Assembly (NCBI GenBank): GCA_030018645.1
Contig: JASEHX010000017.1
Coordinates: 1-16,226, forward strand
Origin: Candidatus Margulisiibacteriota bacterium
GTDB taxonomy: Bacteria; Margulisbacteria; WOR-1; O2-12-FULL-45-9
Length of the DNA stretch: 16,226 nucleotides
Direction: 5' to 3'
Shown piece by piece: positions 12,158 to 16,226 of this stretch. Both the position numbers and the translations under genes were made by a program. How positions within the stretch are numbered: position 1 is the first letter of the stretch; every line of letters starts with the position of its first letter. A model generated the notes under the pieces. That model did not search any database. It was given only the letters and a program-made list of their open reading frames with translations, and had not been told where the DNA came from.

Positions 12158-13516
12158 TTAATTAATATTGAGCCGTTTCGCATAGTTAGTTAAAGTGTTG
12201 CGGTGGATACCGAGGAGTTTGGCGGTTTTTCCTTTCTTGCCGCCGGCGGATTCCAAGGTCTTGCGGATAAAATCGGCTTCAAACCTTTGCACGGCTTTAA
12301 CCAGGGAGGTATCAGCCGGCCTTTTGGACAAAGGAAACAAACCGGTCTTAATGTCAGCCGGAAGATGCTCGGCCCCAATGAGGCCGCTTTTGGCCAAGAC
12401 CACCATCCTTTCGATAATATTTTCCAATTCGCGCACATTGCCCGGCCAATCATAACGTTTCAATATGCGGATGGCGTCTTCGCTGATGCTTTTTACCTTT
12501 TTGCCGAATTCATGGTTGTATTTATGCAGAAAATGGTTTGACAGGAGCGGAATATCTTCTTTGCGTTTGCGCAAGGGGGGGATATGGATGGGCACGACGT
12601 TTAATCGATAGAATAAATCTTCGCGGAATTTTTTTTCTTTGATGGCTTCACGCAGGTCGGAATTGGTGGCAGAAATAATCCTAACGTCGATAGGAATGGG
12701 GTAGCCAGCGCCCACCCTTTCGATTTCTTTATGTTGCAGTGCCCGCAGCAGTTTGGCCTGCATGCTGTGCGGCATGGACCCGATTTCGTCCAAGAATAGG
12801 GTGCCGCCGCTGGCAATCTCAAATTTGCCGATTTGTTTGTCAAAAGCCCCGGTAAATGATCCGCGCTCGTGGCCGAAAAGTTCGGATTCCAACAGATTTT
12901 CAGGGATAGCGGCGCAGTTGACGGCGACAAATAGTTTGTTTTTGCGGGGACTGCGGTTGTGGATAGCCCGGGCGACCAATTCTTTGCCGGTGCCCGATTC
13001 GCCGGTTATCAATATTGTGGCTGAACTGCCGGCAACATCTTCAATGGTGCCAAAAATTTCCCGTATTTCCCTGCTTTTGCCGACAATTTTTTCAAACTGG
13101 TAATCGGTCTCAATTAACTTGCGCAAAGAAAGGTTTTCTTCCTGCAGTTTTTTCTTTTGCAGGGCTTTTTCCACTTGCTCCTCAAGGGCGCTGATATCAA
13201 AGGGTTTGGTCAGATAGTCATAAGCCCCGCTGCGGATGGCTTCCACCGCTTTGCCGACGGTGATAACCGCGGTAACCATAATTACTTCAATGCTTTCGTT
13301 GATGCTTTTTATGATCTTGAGGAGTTGAAGGCCGTCAATTTCCGGCAGGCGGATATCCAGTAAGGCCAGGTCGATAGGATGGTTCTTTACCAGTTCGATA
13401 GCTTCATGGCCGTCTTTGGCAATAAATAGGTTATAATGATCTTTGAGGAGCATGCGCATCGAGTCGCGCAAACTTTTTTCGTCGTCCACTACCAAGATAT
13501 TAGCTTTCTTTTTCAT
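12158..13516 (-). CDS. NtrC-family sigma-54-dependent response regulator
   Basis: A 452-aa activator. Receiver at 1-120 with DD (11-12), phosphoacceptor D54 (LALLDIRLPEIDG), T82 and K104. AAA+ domain at about 140-375: Walker A GESGTGKE (172-179), sigma-54 contact loop GSFTGA (219-224, Ser for the usual Ala), Walker B TLFLDEIG (239-246), FREDLFYRLNV arginine fingers. C-terminal Fis-type HTH: GGKKGKTAKLLGIHRNTLTNYAKRL. All parts needed for sigma-54 activation are present. The ATG at 13516 overlaps the rpoN stop (ATGA), so it is translated together with sigma-54. No sensor kinase gene is in the window. A likely target is the sigma-54-type promoter just downstream. Confidence 0.94.
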   Translation of the reverse strand: MKKKANILVVDDEKSLRDSMRMLLKDHYNLFIAKDGHEAIELVKNHPIDLALLDIRLPEIDGLQLLKIIKSINESIEVIMVTAVITVGKAVEAIRSGAYDYLTKPFDISALEEQVEKALQKKKLQEENLSLRKLIETDYQFEKIVGKSREIREIFGTIEDVAGSSATILITGESGTGKELVARAIHNRSPRKNKLFVAVNCAAIPENLLESELFGHERGSFTGAFDKQIGKFEIASGGTLFLDEIGSMPHSMQAKLLRALQHKEIERVGAGYPIPIDVRIISATNSDLREAIKEKKFREDLFYRLNVVPIHIPPLRKRKEDIPLLSNHFLHKYNHEFGKKVKSISEDAIRILKRYDWPGNVRELENIIERMVVLAKSGLIGAEHLPADIKTGLFPLSKRPADTSLVKAVQRFEADFIRKTLESAGGKKGKTAKLLGIHRNTLTNYAKRLNIN

Positions 13517-14856
13517 TTTATGGCCCGGTCATCCGCGGAAGGGATTTTTAATTCCTTCCGGTAGTATGCCGTGGTGCGCCGGTCGATTTTTGCGCCCAGA
13601 GCATGCATCTTTTCAGTTATTTCACCGTCAGAGAGGGGATTATTTTTATCCTCGCCTTTAATAATTTCAGATACCATATCTTTTAACCGCGGAACAGTAA
13701 ACCCTTTGGTCCCCCTGGGACATAAAAACTTTAAGGGGAACGCCCCTTTTTCCGTCTGGATATATTTTTCAGCCACCGTCCGGGAAATGGTTGACGGATG
13801 GAGGCCGTATTCCTGCGCCAAGCTTTTCTGAGACAAAGGCGTTAAAAACACGATCCCTTTATCAAAGAACGCTTCCTGCGTTTCAATTATCTTTCGCACG
13901 ATCTTTTCCAAAGTTTCAGTTCTTTTGGCAAAATCTTCCATGAGATCTTTTGCTCTTTTTAGCTTTTCCAAAAGGAAAGTACGCGTTTTTTCGTCGGTCT
14001 TGGGGTTCTCGAGCATTTTTTGGTACTGTCGGGAAAGGTTGAGGGTAGGGCCGTAGCGAGTTTCCAAATTGATAACTTGGTATCCCGCGCCGGATTTTTC
14101 AACTGAAAAAGAAGGGATGATAAATTTGGTTTCCCCGCCGAAAGCTTGGCCGGGATTGGGATTAAGGTTATTTTTGATAAAGTTGATGATCTCTGTCGCG
14201 GCGCTTTGGGATACTTTTAGCCCGGCGGCCAGTTGGGTTAGATTGCCCTCCGCAATCGCCGGCAAATATTTTTCTACCGCTTGGTATAAAATATCCTGCA
14301 GTTCTTCATTTTCAAAGCTGTAGGCCCCAATTTGGATCAGCAAACATTCTTTAGCATCGCGTGCGCCCACCCCTTCGGGCTCAAACCCTTGGATGATTTT
14401 TAATACTTTATCAACCGTTGGGCGGGAAACCGAAAATTCAGCCATAATCTTTTCCCGCAGGGCCGGATAATTGACCACAAAACCAAAGTCGTCGATATTT
14501 CCAATAATTTTTTGCCCGATATTTTTGGGCGCCGGGTCCAAATTCTCAAGCTCTAGTTGATGCAGGAGGTGTTCTTCCAGCGATTCGGCGACTTTTTTGA
14601 CATTTTCCAGGCCGGGCATTTCCGAAAAATCAGCTTCTTTCTTGATTTTCTTGTCCGAATTGAGGTATCTGATAAGTTCCAAATACTGGTCCTGCCGCTC
14701 CACTTCCAGCACCACATTTTCTTCCGCTTCTTTATTAATGCGTTCCACCAGATCAGCATAGGAAAGGTTGAGGATTTTAAGCATTTGGATCAGGCGGGGA
14801 GCCAACTGAAGTTCCAGGGTTTGTCTTAGTTCTGGTTGAAGACCAAGGTCCGGCAT
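13513..14856 (-). CDS. rpoN: RNA polymerase sigma-54 factor RpoN
   Basis: A 447-aa sigma-54. Region I is LQPELRQTLELQLAPRLIQM (6-25) followed by the conserved NVVLE (usually NPLLE). The core-binding region contains FEPEGVGARDAKECLLIQI. The C-terminal DNA-binding part has the HTH LAQEYGLHPSTISRTVAEKY, KFLCPRGT, and an RpoN-box variant DRRTTAYYRKELKIPS (usually ARRTVAKYRE). An open frame upstream to 14952 runs through the divergent tRNA-fMet and is not coding. Start ATG 14856 sits 6 nt after an extended -10 with no ribosome binding site, so the mRNA is probably leaderless. It is coupled to the NtrC-type activator that depends on it. Confidence 0.96.
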   Translation of the reverse strand: MPDLGLQPELRQTLELQLAPRLIQMLKILNLSYADLVERINKEAEENVVLEVERQDQYLELIRYLNSDKKIKKEADFSEMPGLENVKKVAESLEEHLLHQLELENLDPAPKNIGQKIIGNIDDFGFVVNYPALREKIMAEFSVSRPTVDKVLKIIQGFEPEGVGARDAKECLLIQIGAYSFENEELQDILYQAVEKYLPAIAEGNLTQLAAGLKVSQSAATEIINFIKNNLNPNPGQAFGGETKFIIPSFSVEKSGAGYQVINLETRYGPTLNLSRQYQKMLENPKTDEKTRTFLLEKLKRAKDLMEDFAKRTETLEKIVRKIIETQEAFFDKGIVFLTPLSQKSLAQEYGLHPSTISRTVAEKYIQTEKGAFPLKFLCPRGTKGFTVPRLKDMVSEIIKGEDKNNPLSDGEITEKMHALGAKIDRRTTAYYRKELKIPSADDRAIK

Positions 14857-14864
14857 GCTATGAT
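14836..14864 (+). promoter_or_regulatory. tRNA-fMet promoter, inside rpoN 5' end
   Basis: TTGAAG (14836-14841), a 17-bp spacer and TATGAT (14859-14864) predict a start near 14871, 8 nt before the mature tRNA. The -10 overlaps the rpoN -10 on the other strand by two bases, and both sit in the dyad CTATG-N7-CATAG (14858-14874). Confidence 0.5.
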
Positions 14865-14871
14865 TATAACA
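14863..14871 (-). promoter_or_regulatory. Extended -10 promoter of rpoN, leaderless
   Basis: On the minus strand TGT precedes a perfect TATAAT (14863-14868) 6 nt before the rpoN ATG. The -35 region falls inside the tRNA gene and is poor, consistent with reliance on the extended -10. Confidence 0.55.
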
Positions 14872-14878
14872 TAGATAA

Positions 14879-14952
14879 CGCGGGGTGGAGCAGTCTGGTA
14901 GCTCGTCAGGCTCATAACCTGAAGGCCGTGGGTTCAAATCCCACCCCCGCAA
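14879..14952 (+). tRNA. Initiator tRNA-fMet (CAU)
   Basis: The gene has the initiator feature C1:A72 (14879 and 14951 unpaired) next to a GCGGGG/CCCCGC acceptor. The D loop is AGCAGTCTGGTAGCTC, the anticodon is CAT in CTCATAA, and the T loop is TTCAAAT. The anticodon stem is TCAGG/CCTGA, so one of the three usual G:C pairs of initiators (29:41) is A:U. CCA is not encoded. Confidence 0.97.
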
Positions 14953-14998
14953 GATAAAAATCCGATTCCGAGCTTGTCGAGGAAGAGGATTTTTATCT
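14952..14998 (+). terminator. Long hairpin after tRNA-fMet
   Basis: AGATAAAAATCC (14952-14963) and GGATTTTTATCT (14987-14998) are perfect 12-bp arms. The 23-bp interior contains TTCC...GGAA around GAGCTTGTC, a form resembling short dispersed palindromic repeats. It could terminate the tRNA transcript (T5 within the 3' arm), or be a repeat element. Confidence 0.55.
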
Positions 14999-15018
14999 CC
15001 TTGTCCTAGTCCGCGTCA

Positions 15019-15084
15019 TTTTGTCGTTTTGTGCATAATATTTTGTCGATTTGTGCATAAATAATTGCTGTTTTGTGCATGAAT
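15019..15084. repeat. Three tandem 22-bp repeats upstream of the right-edge ATPase
   Basis: Units at 15019-15040, 15041-15062 and 15063-15084 share the core TTTGTGCAT, and the first two also share TTTTGTCG. The spacing of 22 bp, about two helical turns, places the cores on one face of the DNA. A fourth core in inverse orientation, TGCACAA (15108-15114), lies just before the start codon. The array fits a cooperative repressor or initiator binding site next to the promoter. Confidence 0.8.
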
Positions 15085-15087
15085 TTA

Positions 15088-15096
15088 TGGTATACT
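15088..15096 (+). promoter_or_regulatory. Extended -10 promoter of the right-edge ATPase gene
   Basis: TGG followed by TATACT (15091-15096) on the plus strand lies directly after the 22-bp repeat array and before the inverse core at 15108-15114. GAGG at 15104-15107 is 8 nt before the ATG. Repeats on both sides of the start point suggest repression. Confidence 0.5.
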
Positions 15097-15115
15097 CATT
15101 TTTGAGGTGCACAAC

Positions 15116-16226
15116 ATGAAGTATATCCCTCGCTGGTTGGAGAAACGCATTCAGGAAGTGTTTAAATCGCATCCGGTAATAATATTGACCGGCCCAAGAC
15201 AGGTAGGCAAAAGCACTCTTTTAGAGCATGCAAATTTCCTAAAGAATTGGCGTTATCTAACTCTAGACGATCCCGACATGCTTGAACAAGCCAAAGAAGA
15301 TCCTAAGGGGTTATTATGGGAAGATAAGCCAACAATTATTGATGAGGTTCAACGCTGCCCGGAACTGCTCCTTACCATCAAATATCTGGTTGATAAATCT
15401 GATCGTCATAGAACTTTTATCCTTTCCGGTTCCGGCAATATCTCTTTGCGGCAAACGCCAAGGGAAACACTGGCCGGTCGAGCTAAATATTTGCACCTGA
15501 CAGGGTTTGCCTTTAGAGAAATGAAGGGACACTCGCCCCAAGGACTTTTTGATGCTATTTGGCATGAAAAAGAGATCAAGGAAGCTACCGCCAAACCAAG
15601 CATAGATGCAACCCAGGCTATCTGGCGGGGAAGTTTACCGGCGGTAGCACTGGCTTCGAACGAAAAAATAGCCCTAGAAAGGCTTAGTGGCTATGTTGAC
15701 ACTTATATTCAACGAGATATTCAAGATTTAGTAAAGATCCGGCACCCTCAGCATTTTCGCCGCTTAATGGAAGCTTTGGCTCAGGCAACCGGCTGGGAAT
15801 CGGTGCAAGATGAATTGTCAAAAGCTTGCGGAGAGACCAGACCCAATGTCAGCCGATATATGGGACTGTTAAAGGAAACGCATTTATTATACGAACTAAA
15901 AGGGTATTCGGTTAAAAACGAAAGAGCATATAAACAAACAAAATATTATTGGTTTGATTCGGGCTCAGCCTGTTTTCTAGCTGGCATTCATTCAGCCCAA
16001 AAAGTTAAGGAAGCCCGTTTCAAAGGAAGATACATGGAAAACTTCATCCTTCAACAAATATTGTCCTGGGCTTCTTTGCAGTTGACACCCCCTGAGATAT
16101 TTTATTGGAGACCAAAGGCTCAAGAGACGGAGGTTGATTTTGTTGTTTTATCTGCAGGACAAGGAGTGGCTGTAGAGGTTAAGTCCTCAGAACGGATTAA
16201 CTTTAATGACACCAAGCCAATGCGAG
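15116..16226 (+). CDS. AAA_14/DUF4143 ATPase (runs off right edge)
   Basis: An open frame of 370 codons from ATG 15116 to the window end, without a stop. It begins MKYIPRWLEKRIQEVF. Walker A is GPRQVGKS (26-33), Walker B TIIDEVQ (73-79), then FILSGSGN and ETLAGRA, as in AAA_14 proteins. The C-terminal DUF4143 region has WRPKAQETEVDFVV and VAVEVKSSE, the D...E-x-K pattern of the PD-(D/E)XK nuclease-like fold. A central segment (DELSKACGETRPNVSRYMGLL) looks like a DNA-binding helix pair. About 40 residues probably lie beyond the window. It is clearly of the same family as the product of 1062-2300 but well diverged, so the two are not a recent local duplication. The role is unknown. Confidence 0.88.
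   Translation, partial: MKYIPRWLEKRIQEVFKSHPVIILTGPRQVGKSTLLEHANFLKNWRYLTLDDPDMLEQAKEDPKGLLWEDKPTIIDEVQRCPELLLTIKYLVDKSDRHRTFILSGSGNISLRQTPRETLAGRAKYLHLTGFAFREMKGHSPQGLFDAIWHEKEIKEATAKPSIDATQAIWRGSLPAVALASNEKIALERLSGYVDTYIQRDIQDLVKIRHPQHFRRLMEALAQATGWESVQDELSKACGETRPNVSRYMGLLKETHLLYELKGYSVKNERAYKQTKYYWFDSGSACFLAGIHSAQKVKEARFKGRYMENFILQQILSWASLQLTPPEIFYWRPKAQETEVDFVVLSAGQGVAVEVKSSERINFNDTKPMR

Noticed and set aside
14857..14952. 32-codon N-terminal extension of rpoN
   Set aside because: It is the complement of the tRNA-fMet gene and the promoter region; the sigma-54 region I starts at MPDLGLQPEL.
15019..15084. CRISPR array
   Set aside because: The 22-bp units are directly adjacent with no spacers, and no cas gene is present.

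Overview
The window looks like a piece of an uncultured, probably candidate-phylum bacterial genome. It is compact and moderately AT-rich, with many genes overlapping by 4-8 bp and several promoters that place the -10 box only 6-9 nt from the start codon, which suggests leaderless mRNAs. It carries a sigma-54 system, Rex, lipoyl synthase, PdxA, a type IV prepilin peptidase and glutamine-dependent NAD synthetase, so this is not a minimal symbiont gene set. I cannot assign the phylum from the sequence.

Layout. (i) 1-160 (-): start of an AAA_14/DUF4143-type ATPase gene running off the left edge, behind a strong promoter with two dyads. (ii) 269-889 (-): rex, with a Rex-type operator over its own start codon. 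(iii) 939-2382: a second ATPase gene of the same family (1062-2300, +), flanked by a 43-bp perfect direct repeat of the 3' end of ksgA, so it looks like a cassette inserted at the end of ksgA. (iv) 2328-6136 (-): a translationally coupled operon lipA - class I/II aminotransferase - pdxA - ksgA. (v) 6183-7237 (+): divergent prepilin peptidase and a DivIC/FtsB-like protein. (vi) 7258-7523: a small GC hairpin, an N-terminally truncated GIY-YIG nuclease remnant and tRNA-Leu(UAA). (vii) 7638-8778 (+): a two-gene toxin-antitoxin-like module, an XRE-HTH/Panacea (DUF4065) antitoxin and a RelE/ParE-like toxin. (viii) 8825-10435 (+): nadE. (ix) 10409-14856 (-): rpoN - NtrC-type activator, then a separate transcription unit made of an unknown 111-aa protein and a second, catalytically degenerate NtrC-like regulator. 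That second unit has a good sigma-54 promoter and an NtrC-like palindrome in front of it. (x) 14879-14952 (+): initiator tRNA-fMet, divergent from rpoN with overlapping promoters. (xi) 15116-16226 (+): a third AAA_14/DUF4143 ATPase gene, open at the right edge, behind three tandem 22-bp repeats.

Two things stand out. First, there are three independent AAA_14/DUF4143 ATPase genes in 16 kb. Each sits behind its own unrelated set of symmetric or iterated sites, and one sits between duplicated ksgA ends, which suggests self-regulated mobile single-gene cassettes. Second, there is a local sigma-54 circuit: rpoN and a full NtrC-type activator lie next to a sigma-54-type promoter driving an unknown small protein and a regulator that has kept its receiver domain but lost its ATPase and sigma-54-contact motifs.
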